From the NCBI RefSeq assembly GCF_001856665.1, contig NZ_CP017782.1, positions 124,001 through 188,000 of the forward strand: 64,000 nucleotides of DNA, read 5' to 3'. The notes beneath the pieces were generated by a model. It searched no databases. It saw only the letters and a program-made list of their open reading frames with translations, and was not told the origin of the DNA. This DNA comes from Rhodobacter xanthinilyticus (lineage in GTDB: Bacteria > Pseudomonadota > Alphaproteobacteria > Rhodobacterales > Rhodobacteraceae). Both the position numbers and the translations under genes were made by a program. Each line of letters starts with the position of its first letter. Within the stretch, counting starts at the first letter, position 1. Below are positions 1 through 8,321 of the stretch, one piece after another.

Positions 1-95
1 CCGCTCATACCCGACATGCTGTCGGCCAGTGCCACGCCGCCGACGGCGCCGGCGCACAGCAGGATGGCCAGAGCTCCCTTAACCATAGCTTTCAT
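1..95 (-). CDS. Secreted small protein, N-terminal part only
   Basis: A minus-strand gene starts with ATG at 93-95 behind a strong Shine-Dalgarno (AAGGAGAGTGAA just upstream) and runs off the left edge of the window. The visible 31 residues are a basic start (MKAMVKG), a hydrophobic alanine/glycine-rich core and an ALA-D junction, so a Sec signal peptide cleaved near residue 24 is likely. The mature start is rich in Ser, Met and Gly (SMSGMSG). Methionine-rich periplasmic proteins are often copper-related, but with so little sequence that is only a guess. Confidence 0.7.
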   Translation of the reverse strand, partial: MKAMVKGALAILLCAGAVGGVALADSMSGMS

Positions 96-187
96 TTCAC
101 TCTCCTTGGTGATGGCCGCTCACGGGGTCGCCCGTCAGGGCCTGTTGCCCGGGGAACCCCCCGGATGGGCAGCGCCGCGCGCCGCTC

Positions 188-553
188 TCATTCGATGTCG
201 TGCCAGTGCCGCAGGTCGTAAGGCCCGGTCATTCCGGGATGGATGAACGGGGTGAACCAGGCGCCCTGATCGTCGAGCCATGCTAGGATGGTCGGGGGAA
301 TGGGGGCCTCGATCCCGTGGGCCGCGTTTTCCTGCCAGTTTGCGTCCGGCGTGAATTGCACGATGACCGGTGCACCCTCGGGCCGCGCGTTGGGGGCGAT
401 GCCGCCGATGAACCCGGTTGCGTCCTGCGAATGCGCTGCGGAAGCCAGGGCAATGCCGAGGCTAGATGCGAGGCTGGCGATCATCAGAGACCGGATAAGA
501 CGTTTGGGCTTGGTCGGTTTCGCATTGGCCGCAGGACAGATCATCGCACTCAC
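188..553 (-). CDS. Hypothetical secreted protein
   Basis: Up to 121 residues; the start may be GTG at 551-553 or ATG at 542-544. The N-terminus has a basic patch (KPTKPKRLIR) followed by a hydrophobic, alanine-rich segment ending ASAAHS, consistent with a Sec signal peptide cleaved near residue 42. The mature part is about 78 residues, rich in Pro, Trp and acidic residues (for example ending HWHDIE), with no domain I recognise. It lies upstream of, and on the same strand as, the secreted protein at the window edge, with 90 bases between them that contain a short GC hairpin at 149-164. The pair may be one small envelope operon. Function unknown. Confidence 0.6.
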   Translation of the reverse strand: MSAMICPAANAKPTKPKRLIRSLMIASLASSLGIALASAAHSQDATGFIGGIAPNARPEGAPVIVQFTPDANWQENAAHGIEAPIPPTILAWLDDQGAWFTPFIHPGMTGPYDLRHWHDIE

Positions 554-684
554 TTTCGCTGGGGCCCGGCCTTTGTGTTCAGAGGCCCGGGTTGGCAGCG
601 AAACCTTAGCAAAAGATCATGCGCTAAGAAGTATAAATGCTTTAAATACAGTAACTTGGCTTGCTGCGTGGGTTGGTATATGGC

Positions 685-760
685 TGCCAAATTGGCACGC
701 CGCGTCGCGGCATCGCGTGGCGTGGCCACGATAGCGCGGCGCGGTCCTGCCAATTTGGCA
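685..760. promoter_or_regulatory. Two 13-bp palindromes TGCCAA-N-TTGGCA
   Basis: Positions 685-697 read TGCCAAATTGGCA and 748-760 read TGCCAATTTGGCA. Each is a perfect dyad with one central base, and together they form a 14-bp inverted repeat (684-697 with 748-761). Their centres are 63 bp apart, six helical turns. This looks like a paired repressor operator able to loop. It lies about 130-200 bp upstream of the minus-strand secreted-protein gene. The binding protein is unknown. Confidence 0.6.
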
Positions 761-943
761 GAAGCCGGGATGACGGGTTGTCATGCGGCGCATTGACGCA
801 TGAGTTCGGCGCGGGCGTTCCAAAGGGCCTGGGAGCACGTCGCGGTCTTCGCGGTGGTGCGGAATCGACGGGAACTCGATTCGCGGCAAGGCGGAAAAGC
901 CCGATCCAGGGCGAGGATGTGTGGGGGTGTTCAGCAAAAGGAA

Positions 944-971
944 ACCCGCCGCAGAGTGACCTGCGGCGGGT
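944..971 (-). terminator. Rho-independent terminator of the lipoprotein gene
   Basis: Perfect 11-bp stem (ACCCGCCGCAG / CTGCGGCGGGT) with a 6-base loop, followed on the minus strand by TTCCTTTT. It sits 58 bases past the stop of the lipoprotein gene at 1029. The rest of 554-1028 holds no gene I can support, only the palindrome pair at 685-760. Confidence 0.8.
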
Positions 972-1028
972 GCGCGGCGCGACCGCTTTGGCGCGCCCCT
1001 CGGCAGCGTTGCGCCGCCGAGGCCTGAA

Positions 1029-1295
1029 TCAGTTGCAGGGGGCTTCGTAAATCGCGCCGGTCTGCGGGTTGCGGTAGGTGCAGAGCTTGTTGGTGGGCGT
1101 CGCATTGGCGCCGATCGCGGTGCCGATGGCCGCGCCCGCAAGCGTCGTTGCCGCCGTACCCTTGCCGCCGCCCAGCTGGCTGCCGACAGCCGCGCCTGCA
1201 AGTGCGCCCGTTGCGGCATTGATCCCCTGGTCGTTGGTGCAACCCGCCAGGAACCCGATCAACACCAACATCCCGATAGATGCCGTCTTCCGCAT
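1029..1295 (-). CDS. Glycine-zipper outer-membrane lipoprotein
   Basis: 88 residues. It has a lipoprotein signal peptide with lipobox (IGFLAGC; Cys19 is the lipidation site). A glycine/alanine-rich segment at residues 26-65 has repeated GxxxG spacing (GALAGAAVGSQLGGG, then GAAIGTAIGANA), as in small YMGG/glycine-zipper lipoproteins. The C-terminus contains a Cys pair around CTYRNPQTGAIYEAPC. It has its own terminator at 944-971. Proteins of this kind sit in the outer membrane or periplasm; a precise role is not known. Confidence 0.75.
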   Translation of the reverse strand: MRKTASIGMLVLIGFLAGCTNDQGINAATGALAGAAVGSQLGGGKGTAATTLAGAAIGTAIGANATPTNKLCTYRNPQTGAIYEAPCN

Positions 1296-1472
1296 GATAT
1301 TTCCTTTCGCTCAGTGCCAGATCATACCCACAGCAGGGTGAGGCACATAACTACACTCTCCCATCCGTCTAATATGCGGACAGGGTTGTCCTTTGCGAAC
1401 CATCCCGAGGTGGAGGCTGCGCTTTGCGCGCACTGTACCGGGGCACGGTTATGAGACAGCGCGTTGCGCTGG

Positions 1473-2396
1473 TCATGCCGCCATTTTGAACCCTTTGGCG
1501 GCGTCGGTTTCAAGGGCCTTCTGTTCGGCCCTGATCTGATCGGGCGTTTTGTAGCCGTGCCGTTCCCGCAGCCATGATGCGTTGTATCGCGCGGCGAAGG
1601 CGGCCAAAGCATGCCTGAGCTCTTCGACGGTCACAAAATGGCGGACCCAGAGCAGTTGCTCCTTGAGGGTGCGTATGGCCCGTTCGGCCACCCCATTGCC
1701 CTCGGGCTGGCGCACGAAAGCTGGTGAACTGGTGATCCCGAAGCATTTGATCTCGCTCTGGAAGTCTTCTGACATGTAGTTCGATCCGTGGTCGTGCCGC
1801 AGGATCAGGCCGAGGGCCGTATCCGGCCCGATACAGCCGAAGTGCCGGGTGACGCCCTGACGGATCGGTTCCAGCGCCTCCCACCGGCTGGCACTTGAAG
1901 ACGCATGGGTGCCGACGAACTCGCCCGAGCAATGATCCACCGCGATGAACACGTAGGCCCGTCCCTCCCCGATGGTGACCGTCTGGGTCATGTCCGTGCC
2001 CCAGACCTGATCGACCCGCTCAGTGACGATCGTCCCGTCATGGGGATGCGCATCCCGCTGGACGGGTCGCTGAGGTGCCAGAAGGTCGTTCTCCTTCATG
2101 ACCCGCCGCACCCGACGGGGGGCGGTACAGACGCCCAGATGCCGAAGCCGCGCCCATATCTTCCGGTAGCCTTCCCCGGAAAACGGCGAGGCTTCGATGA
2201 TGGCCTCGATATGCTCCAGAAGCGCGCTGTCGCTGCAGGCCCCCTCCGGACCACGACGACGTGGCGGCCGCGCCTCATTGGCGGCATTGCCCGTAACACG
2301 ATGCCGGTACACCGTCGCCCGGGGGACCCCCCAGATGTTGCAGACACGCGTCGTCCCGTAGCGCCGGTGCGTGGAGATCGAGTGCGCCTGGCTCAT
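1473..2396 (-). CDS. IS3-like transposase OrfB (rve/DDE integrase core)
   Basis: 307 residues. The N-terminus is HTH-like (GVPRATVYRHR), followed by an HTH_21-like segment and an integrase core. Catalytic acidic residues are visible in WGTDMT, in VDHCSGEFVG, and as the D...E pair with 35 residues between in HDHGSNY...GVAERAIRTLKE. The start codon overlaps the orfA stop (ATGA at 2393-2396), implying translational coupling. The protein catalyses cut/join steps of the element that carries it. It is identical to the product at 7359-8282. Confidence 0.9.
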   Translation of the reverse strand: MSQAHSISTHRRYGTTRVCNIWGVPRATVYRHRVTGNAANEARPPRRRGPEGACSDSALLEHIEAIIEASPFSGEGYRKIWARLRHLGVCTAPRRVRRVMKENDLLAPQRPVQRDAHPHDGTIVTERVDQVWGTDMTQTVTIGEGRAYVFIAVDHCSGEFVGTHASSSASRWEALEPIRQGVTRHFGCIGPDTALGLILRHDHGSNYMSEDFQSEIKCFGITSSPAFVRQPEGNGVAERAIRTLKEQLLWVRHFVTVEELRHALAAFAARYNASWLRERHGYKTPDQIRAEQKALETDAAKGFKMAA

Positions 2397-2794
2397 GTCC
2401 TCGACCTCCGCCGGGCCAAAGGGCGGCCGCCCTCCAGCTTGTCGATCTTCGCGTACAGCAACTCGTTGGCCATGGTGATCTCGCCCACCTTGGCCTGCAG
2501 CCGCGCAATCTCGTCGTCACGCTCATCGCGCTCGCGTTCCTTCAGCGCACTCTCGGCCGCCATGAGCACCCGGTCGCGCCATTCGGACAGCCGGTGAACC
2601 GGAACGTTCAGGTCCCGCGACACCGCCTCCAAGCTCTCACCCCGCATGAGCCGCTGAACCGCCACGAGTTTGCGCTTCGCCGAAAGGCGCCTGGCAGGAC
2701 CGGCCACGGCCCCGCCGTCGCCAGCGTGATGGGCGCGCGCCGACGGGGCCGTGGCCTCCGTCGCACCTGAGGTGTCGTCGATCTTCTTGTCCAT
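2393..2794 (-). CDS. IS3-like transposase OrfA (HTH plus coiled coil)
   Basis: 133 residues. After a low-complexity Ala/Gly/His-rich start, residues about 40-70 form a helix-turn-helix (ESLEAVSRDLNVPVHRLSEW). Residues about 80-120 form a charged heptad-like coiled coil (ERERDERDDEIARLQAK...), the multimerisation zipper typical of IS3 OrfA. It ends in an arginine-rich tail. It binds the element ends and works with OrfB. A GGGGAG lies 8-9 bases before the ATG. Confidence 0.88.
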   Translation of the reverse strand: MDKKIDDTSGATEATAPSARAHHAGDGGAVAGPARRLSAKRKLVAVQRLMRGESLEAVSRDLNVPVHRLSEWRDRVLMAAESALKERERDERDDEIARLQAKVGEITMANELLYAKIDKLEGGRPLARRRSRT

Positions 2795-2883
2795 GCTCTA
2801 CTCCCCTTTCCTGAGAGAAATAGCGCTCCGAACTGTCTCAAGAAACCGTGCACCAGCCCAATCCGAACACTGTTTATGTCAAA

Positions 2884-4554
2884 CCCACATTTCCCAAGTA
2901 AGGCGCTGATTTCGCTGTCCTGACCATTATATTTCCTATATAAAACATGGTGTTGAAGGCTGCGAGGGGCGCGTTTCATGGATCACCCAGAGGGTGCGGG
3001 CTTGCAACGGGCAGATCGGGTGGATTTCGACCCTCGCGTGCGGCTGGAATTTCGCGGCACGCAGCTCAGTTCCGACGGCGGCCTTCTGGTGATGCGCGAG
3101 CTTGATGACGCGCTCGGGTTGTCCGATTTGGCGTCAGCGGCGCTGCGCGATACTCGCTCTGGCAAGAACACGGTCCATCGGCTCGACGGCCTGTTCCGGC
3201 AATCAGTCTTTGGGCGGCTGGCCGGATACGAGGATGTCAACGACGCCAACCGTCTCGCCTGCGATCCGGTCATGCGCCAAGTTGTCGGCGGCAGAGCGGT
3301 CGATGCACAAGCGGCCTCGGCATCGCAGATGGGACGGTTCGAGACCGAGACGCTGGCTCTGGCCGGGAACCGTGCCGCGCTGGCCGACCTGAACGGGCAA
3401 TGGATCGACCGGTTCCATGACCGTAACGGGCTGAAGTACATCGTTCTGGACATGGACAGCTCGGTCAGCCCGACCCATGGCGACCAGGAAGGGTCCGCCT
3501 GGAATGGCCATTTCGACTGTAGCTGCTATCACCCCAACTTTCTGTTCAACCAGTTCGGGATGCTGGAACGCTGCGCCCTGCGCCATGGCAACGTCCACAG
3601 CGCCGATGGCTGGCGTGATGTTCTCGACCCCGTCATTGCGCGCTACGCGGAGCGCGACCTTGGTGGCAGGTTCTTCCGGGCCGATGCTGCCTACGCGATC
3701 CCGGCGATCTATGAGCGATTGGAAGAAGCGCGGTTCTTCTACGCCATCCGGCTGCCCGCAAACGCGGTCCTCAAGGACAAGATCGCGCATCGGCTAACGC
3801 GCCCTGTCGGGCGGCCGTCACTGACCAAGGTCAAGCGGTTCTTCGAGGAATTCGAGTATCAGGCGGCGTCCTGGGACAAGGAACGCCGGGTGATCGCCAA
3901 GATCGAATGGCATCCGGGCGAACTGTTCCCGCGTGTCGGCTTCATCGTCACCAACCTGCCGATGGAGCCGGACTGGGTGGTGCGGTTCTACAACCAGCGC
4001 GGCACCGCCGAGCAGCACATCAAAGAGGGCAAATACGCCTTTCGCTGGACGCGGCTGTCGTGCCGGAAGTTCCGCGACAATGAGGTGCGGCTGCAACTGC
4101 ACGCCCTGGCGTACAACCTGGCCACCTTCTTGCACTGCATCGAGCTGCCCGAGGCCATGGCCGACTGGTCGTTGACCAGCCTGCAACTGAAGCTGATCAA
4201 GATCGGGGCACGTGTGGTCCGTCACGCCCGCACCATCACCTTCCAGCTGGCCGAGGTCGCTGTCACCGGCACGATGGTACGCGCCATCCTCGCCGCTATC
4301 CGCCGATTGCGAGCGCCACCGCTATGCGCATGATCGCGATCCACGCTCAAACTGAACGAAAGCGGCTGGACAGATCTGTCCGCTGCGCTGAAAAACGCCG
4401 CCCCTGGGCAAGGAAACAGCGGCTTCGCGGTCTGATCCGTCCAGATCCAGCAGTCTGCGCGACCGCAGGTGCCGCTTGCGGCAGAAAATCCTTGTCTAGC
4501 GCTCGGATACAGGCGATCTTCACCTCAAACGACACGCCACTTGGGGAATGCAGG
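2884..4554 (+). mobile_element. IS1380-family insertion sequence
   Basis: 1671 bp with 16-bp imperfect terminal inverted repeats, CCCACATTTCCCAAGT at the left and CCTGCATTCCCCAAGT at the right (read inward). It is flanked by a direct TCAAA duplication (2879-2883 and 4555-4559). The CC ends and 4-5 bp duplication fit the IS1380 family. It contains one transposase gene and lies within the dehydrogenase gene, whose frame is restored when the element is removed. Confidence 0.88.
2978..4333 (+). CDS. IS1380-family transposase
   Basis: 451 residues, the normal length for this family. Recognised from the opening FDPRVRLEFRGTQLSSDGGLLVMRELD, written here in parts because of its length: it is the conserved N-terminal block of IS1380 proteins. 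Other features are VLDMDSSVSP (catalytic Asp region), FFRADAAYA (second Asp) and FYNQRGTAEQHIKEGK, which carries the Y-(2)-R-(3)-E-(6)-K signature with the catalytic Glu. It catalyses transposition of the element at 2884-4554. The gene appears intact. Confidence 0.93.
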   Translation: MDHPEGAGLQRADRVDFDPRVRLEFRGTQLSSDGGLLVMRELDDALGLSDLASAALRDTRSGKNTVHRLDGLFRQSVFGRLAGYEDVNDANRLACDPVMRQVVGGRAVDAQAASASQMGRFETETLALAGNRAALADLNGQWIDRFHDRNGLKYIVLDMDSSVSPTHGDQEGSAWNGHFDCSCYHPNFLFNQFGMLERCALRHGNVHSADGWRDVLDPVIARYAERDLGGRFFRADAAYAIPAIYERLEEARFFYAIRLPANAVLKDKIAHRLTRPVGRPSLTKVKRFFEEFEYQAASWDKERRVIAKIEWHPGELFPRVGFIVTNLPMEPDWVVRFYNQRGTAEQHIKEGKYAFRWTRLSCRKFRDNEVRLQLHALAYNLATFLHCIELPEAMADWSLTSLQLKLIKIGARVVRHARTITFQLAEVAVTGTMVRAILAAIRRLRAPPLCA

Positions 4555-4706
4555 TCAAAACCAATTGTTGGAATTTTCTTGCCGAACGCAGCGGCCAACG
4601 GAAGGCCGACATATCCCAAACCGATAACGCCAACGGTCAGATTACCAATAGCGGGCAACTGTACAGCATCTGAAAATATTCGCGCGTCTTGTATTTCGTT
4701 CATTGG

Positions 4707-5813
4707 TCAGTTTCCTAAAGAGCCTACGCTACGCGCCGCTCCTAGAAGCGGCGACAGCATGATCGACACAAAGCGATTGAAATCAGCAGCGTCGGCGGAA
4801 GCTACGTACGTTATGTCAGTGGGCATAAGCCTGAACGCGCTTGCGAGAAGAAGTGCGTCAGGCCGAGAGAAGTCAAACTTATAGACTGTAGCCAATCCGG
4901 CAGTCGCAGAAGGTCGAAACACGAATACCGATCGTGTCTGCGCTACTCGATCGTTGAGGCCCCCGACTTCTGCGAGAAGATACGCGAGATGAGCATCTTC
5001 CACGGGAATTTCGATATTGGCTGGCCGGCTCACACCTCCGTAAACTGCGAAGCGTCGCGGTTCATGAGAGACATGCACCGTGTCACCAGGCAGAATAACG
5101 ATGTTGTTCGTCGAGCTTCGGACGATGTCCGAGAGTAGAAGTGATGTGGAGGCTGATCCGCGTTGTACGGAAACCAGAACTTCCCAGGGGGCTTGGGACA
5201 CGCCTCCGGTGCTTGCGAGGAGATCAAGCAGCCGAATCCCGCGCGGTGGTATTTCAATACGCCCCGCGCTTCGGACATTACCCAACACAGTGGCTGATCT
5301 GGCTTCCGTCGACGTGATCGCAACAGCGATTTCCGGTTCTACGGCCTGCCCGTAGTATCGAGCCAGTAGCTCGCTGCGGAGTTCAGCAGTGGTAAGACCT
5401 CGTGCTGCGATGTTGCCGGCATAGGGAACGCTGATATTGCCGGAGTTCGAAACCTGCACATTCAAAACGGTCTCGCGATTGCCAGCTGAGGCAAACAGAC
5501 CATCCTCGGCGACTTCCCAAATGCGGACTTCAAGGTAATCGCCAACGCCAACGACTTCGTCCGAGGCACGATATTGCTGAGTTCGGAACGACGCCGGAAA
5601 TCTTGCTTGTGACTCTGACACAACTGGCAAGGTGGCGGCGGTGACTTCGACGACTTGAAACGGTAGCGCGTCCCGATCCTCTGCCTGTCCGTCGGCAACG
5701 TCACTGGTGATGGCCCTCGCATCCGGCCCGAAGGCGGGCATCGCCGTACAGCCAGCGAGAAGTGATGCCAGCGTGACCAAATACACCGCCTCGTGCACAC
5801 GGACCCCAATCAT
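4707..5813 (-). CDS. Capsule polysaccharide export outer-membrane lipoprotein (OPX family)
   Basis: 368 residues. The lipoprotein signal ends at LASLLAGC (Cys22). Residues about 85-170 form the polysaccharide-export domain (VGVGDYLEVRIWEV ... GNISVPYAGNIAARGLT ... ARYY), and SLBB-like repeats follow around residues 175-330. It is similar in plan to Wza/KpsD/BexD proteins, which form the outer-membrane channel for group 2/3 capsules. Its ATG overlaps the kpsS stop (ATGA at 5810-5813), and the dehydrogenase starts 3 bases after its stop, so the three genes form one operon. This gene looks intact although both partners are broken. Confidence 0.88.
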   Translation of the reverse strand: MIGVRVHEAVYLVTLASLLAGCTAMPAFGPDARAITSDVADGQAEDRDALPFQVVEVTAATLPVVSESQARFPASFRTQQYRASDEVVGVGDYLEVRIWEVAEDGLFASAGNRETVLNVQVSNSGNISVPYAGNIAARGLTTAELRSELLARYYGQAVEPEIAVAITSTEARSATVLGNVRSAGRIEIPPRGIRLLDLLASTGGVSQAPWEVLVSVQRGSASTSLLLSDIVRSSTNNIVILPGDTVHVSHEPRRFAVYGGVSRPANIEIPVEDAHLAYLLAEVGGLNDRVAQTRSVFVFRPSATAGLATVYKFDFSRPDALLLASAFRLMPTDITYVASADAADFNRFVSIMLSPLLGAARSVGSLGN

Positions 5814-6604
5814 TCGCGAGCCCTCTCGGGGATGCAGGACAAGTGCTGACGCTGCTTTAATCTGTCGATAATCCCAGAAATGGCGACCTGCCGACCGCTC
5901 GACACATAGAAGTCGCCCGGGATGAGGCTCTGCGACTTGAGCTCCGCAACAAACGCATCGACCAGAAGGCGCGATTTCGCGTGCCTGATCTTGAAGAACG
6001 ACGCCACGTCTGCCTCGGATTCGCCAAGTGTCACGAGCGCGTCATGCCGGAATACAGCATCTCCCAAGACAAGAACCGGGACACCATGGCGAAGCGCAGA
6101 AAAGGCGGACGTGGAGTTGATGACGACCATGCCGCTCGACTGCTTGGTCAACTCGCCCATACGCCCTGAGTGCAGGATACGTATCCGATGACGGTCAACG
6201 CCCATTTCGGCCGCTCTGCGAAGGATGAGGCGCTTAGATGCAGCACTCCCACGCTCGAGAGGGTGCAATTTGAATACCACCAGGGGAGTATTGGGGTTGG
6301 CTCGAAGCGCCATCAGGCTCGCATCAATCAACCTTGACGTTGACCAACCGCGCGATGCCACTTGAAGTTGACTGTCGCTCGAAACCTGCAGTGGAACGAG
6401 AAGATAGCCCGGGCGGCGGCGTAGCGCCCGTTTGGCCAGATACTCAGTAATCCGCGCCGCAAGCCTACGGAGCAAATGAATGCCCCAACTCATGGCCAAC
6501 GGAACCACCCGTTCTCTCTGTCGATGAAAAAGATACGTATCGGAGGGCTTTGACGCCAAATCTCGTACCAGATAGTAGGCTGCTGCCCAAATGCAAAATC
6601 TCAA
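5810..6604 (-). pseudogene. kpsS: Capsular polysaccharide export protein KpsS-like, C-terminal part
   Basis: 264 residues remain. They match the C-terminal part of KpsS/LipB-type proteins, recognised from the pattern YLVRDLASKPSDTYLFHR, then YLLVPLQVSSDSQL, VVFKLHPLERG and the VVINSTSAFSALRHGVPVLVLGDA block. Full KpsS is about 400 residues and adds Kdo residues to the phospholipid anchor of group 2 capsules. The N-terminal third is absent: an in-frame stop and then the IS21-type element lie directly upstream. The sequence beyond the element at 10503 is not kpsS, so a deletion accompanied the insertion. It is probably non-functional. Confidence 0.8.
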
Positions 6605-6879
6605 CTACTTGCTCACCCCCTTCTCATAGGTTTGACCGGACAGTCTTATTAAGATTGCCCGGTCAATTTGTCAGCGCATCGACCTGCCCTTCAACAGCAG
6701 AAAGTGGGCGCGGCTTCTGACACGGTCCATGAAGGCGTCAGCAAGCAGCGGATCGCCGATGAAGTCGTACCATTCCTCGGGAGCCCGCTGTGCGGTCATG
6801 ATCGTCGAACTGCGCGTCGAGCGATCCTCGATGATCTCGAAGAGATCGGTCAGCTCTTGTTTACTCATTGGGCTGAGAG

Positions 6880-6894
6880 CGAAATCGTCGACGA
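6880..6894. repeat. 15-bp target duplication, left copy
   Basis: CGAAATCGTCGACGA directly abuts the left end of the IS3-like copy 2 and is repeated exactly at 8322-8336. Both belong to the istB reading frame (IVDDF codons), so this is a duplication made by insertion. Confidence 0.88.
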
Positions 6895-6960
6895 TGGGCT
6901 GGTGCACGGTTTCTTGAGACAGTTCGGAGCGCTATTTCTCTCAGGAAAGGGGAGTAGAGC

Positions 6961-7362
6961 ATGGACAAGAAGATCGACGACACCTCAGGTGCGACGGAGG
7001 CCACGGCCCCGTCGGCGCGCGCCCATCACGCTGGCGACGGCGGGGCCGTGGCCGGTCCTGCCAGGCGCCTTTCGGCGAAGCGCAAACTCGTGGCGGTTCA
7101 GCGGCTCATGCGGGGTGAGAGCTTGGAGGCGGTGTCGCGGGACCTGAACGTTCCGGTTCACCGGCTGTCCGAATGGCGCGACCGGGTGCTCATGGCGGCC
7201 GAGAGTGCGCTGAAGGAACGCGAGCGCGATGAGCGTGACGACGAGATTGCGCGGCTGCAGGCCAAGGTGGGCGAGATCACCATGGCCAACGAGTTGCTGT
7301 ACGCGAAGATCGACAAGCTGGAGGGCGGCCGCCCTTTGGCCCGGCGGAGGTCGAGGACATGA
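6961..7362 (+). CDS. IS3-like transposase OrfA
   Basis: 133 residues, the same product as the minus-strand gene at 2393-2794. It has an HTH at about residues 40-70 and a charged coiled coil at about 80-120. A GGGGAG precedes the ATG. It overlaps orfB by ATGA at 7359-7362. Being intact and in a complete element, it could still be active. Confidence 0.88.
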   Translation: MDKKIDDTSGATEATAPSARAHHAGDGGAVAGPARRLSAKRKLVAVQRLMRGESLEAVSRDLNVPVHRLSEWRDRVLMAAESALKERERDERDDEIARLQAKVGEITMANELLYAKIDKLEGGRPLARRRSRT

Positions 7363-8282
7363 GCCAGGCGCACTCGATCTCCACGCACCGGCGCTACGGG
7401 ACGACGCGTGTCTGCAACATCTGGGGGGTCCCCCGGGCGACGGTGTACCGGCATCGTGTTACGGGCAATGCCGCCAATGAGGCGCGGCCGCCACGTCGTC
7501 GTGGTCCGGAGGGGGCCTGCAGCGACAGCGCGCTTCTGGAGCATATCGAGGCCATCATCGAAGCCTCGCCGTTTTCCGGGGAAGGCTACCGGAAGATATG
7601 GGCGCGGCTTCGGCATCTGGGCGTCTGTACCGCCCCCCGTCGGGTGCGGCGGGTCATGAAGGAGAACGACCTTCTGGCACCTCAGCGACCCGTCCAGCGG
7701 GATGCGCATCCCCATGACGGGACGATCGTCACTGAGCGGGTCGATCAGGTCTGGGGCACGGACATGACCCAGACGGTCACCATCGGGGAGGGACGGGCCT
7801 ACGTGTTCATCGCGGTGGATCATTGCTCGGGCGAGTTCGTCGGCACCCATGCGTCTTCAAGTGCCAGCCGGTGGGAGGCGCTGGAACCGATCCGTCAGGG
7901 CGTCACCCGGCACTTCGGCTGTATCGGGCCGGATACGGCCCTCGGCCTGATCCTGCGGCACGACCACGGATCGAACTACATGTCAGAAGACTTCCAGAGC
8001 GAGATCAAATGCTTCGGGATCACCAGTTCACCAGCTTTCGTGCGCCAGCCCGAGGGCAATGGGGTGGCCGAACGGGCCATACGCACCCTCAAGGAGCAAC
8101 TGCTCTGGGTCCGCCATTTTGTGACCGTCGAAGAGCTCAGGCATGCTTTGGCCGCCTTCGCCGCGCGATACAACGCATCATGGCTGCGGGAACGGCACGG
8201 CTACAAAACGCCCGATCAGATCAGGGCCGAACAGAAGGCCCTTGAAACCGACGCCGCCAAAGGGTTCAAAATGGCGGCATGA
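7359..8282 (+). CDS. IS3-like transposase OrfB
   Basis: 307 residues, the same product as the gene at 1473-2396, with the rve/DDE core: WGTDMT, VDHCSGEF, and HDHGSNY...GVAERAIR with 35 residues between D and E. It is translationally coupled to orfA. The element has two ORFs like IS3, yet it makes a 15-bp target duplication, which is unusual for that family. Confidence 0.9.
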   Translation: MSQAHSISTHRRYGTTRVCNIWGVPRATVYRHRVTGNAANEARPPRRRGPEGACSDSALLEHIEAIIEASPFSGEGYRKIWARLRHLGVCTAPRRVRRVMKENDLLAPQRPVQRDAHPHDGTIVTERVDQVWGTDMTQTVTIGEGRAYVFIAVDHCSGEFVGTHASSSASRWEALEPIRQGVTRHFGCIGPDTALGLILRHDHGSNYMSEDFQSEIKCFGITSSPAFVRQPEGNGVAERAIRTLKEQLLWVRHFVTVEELRHALAAFAARYNASWLRERHGYKTPDQIRAEQKALETDAAKGFKMAA

Positions 8283-8321
8283 CCAGCGCAACGCGCTGTC
8301 TCATAACCGTGCCCCGGTACA

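Larger units (their letters stand above)
1434..2860 (-). mobile_element. IS3-like insertion sequence, copy 1
   Basis: A 1427-bp element identical as far as checked to the copy at 6895-8321, in opposite orientation. Ends are TG...CA with imperfect inverted repeats sharing GCACGGTT and TGAGACAG. It carries orfA and orfB, coupled by an ATGA overlap rather than an obvious programmed frameshift. The outer flanks (ending ...GCGCGCAC at 1433 and beginning AATCCGAACAC at 2861) do not match, so this copy has no target duplication. The sequence on the 2861 side is dehydrogenase coding sequence and the other side is not. Confidence 0.9.
2861..4703 (-). pseudogene. Nucleotide-sugar dehydrogenase (capsule), N-terminus only, split by IS1380
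   Basis: The ATG at 4701-4703 opens 50 residues ending in a Rossmann start, VGVIGLGYVGLPLAAAFGKK, then IGFD. This matches UDP-glucose/GDP-mannose dehydrogenases of the WecC/TviB type, which oxidise a nucleotide sugar to its uronic acid for capsule synthesis. An IS1380-type element interrupts it at 4554. Removing the element and one TCAAA copy rejoins the frame as GFDINSVRI across 2861-2883. The rest of the gene (normally about 420 residues) is missing because the IS3-like element begins at 2860. It starts 3 bases after the export lipoprotein gene and was the third gene of that operon. Confidence 0.85.
6895..8321 (+). mobile_element. IS3-like insertion sequence, copy 2
   Basis: 1427 bp, inverse orientation to the copy at 1434-2860. 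Inverted repeats: left TGGGCTGGTGCACGGTT..., right (read inward) TGTACCGGGGCACGGTT.... The boundaries are fixed by where the two copies stop matching. Here the flanks carry a 15-bp direct duplication, so this copy is a simple insertion into istB. Confidence 0.92.

Noticed and set aside
617-1242. Long minus-strand open frames over 617-1242
   Set aside because: They are arginine/proline-rich, run antisense or out of frame with the lipoprotein gene and through the terminator at 944-971. High GC makes such frames common.
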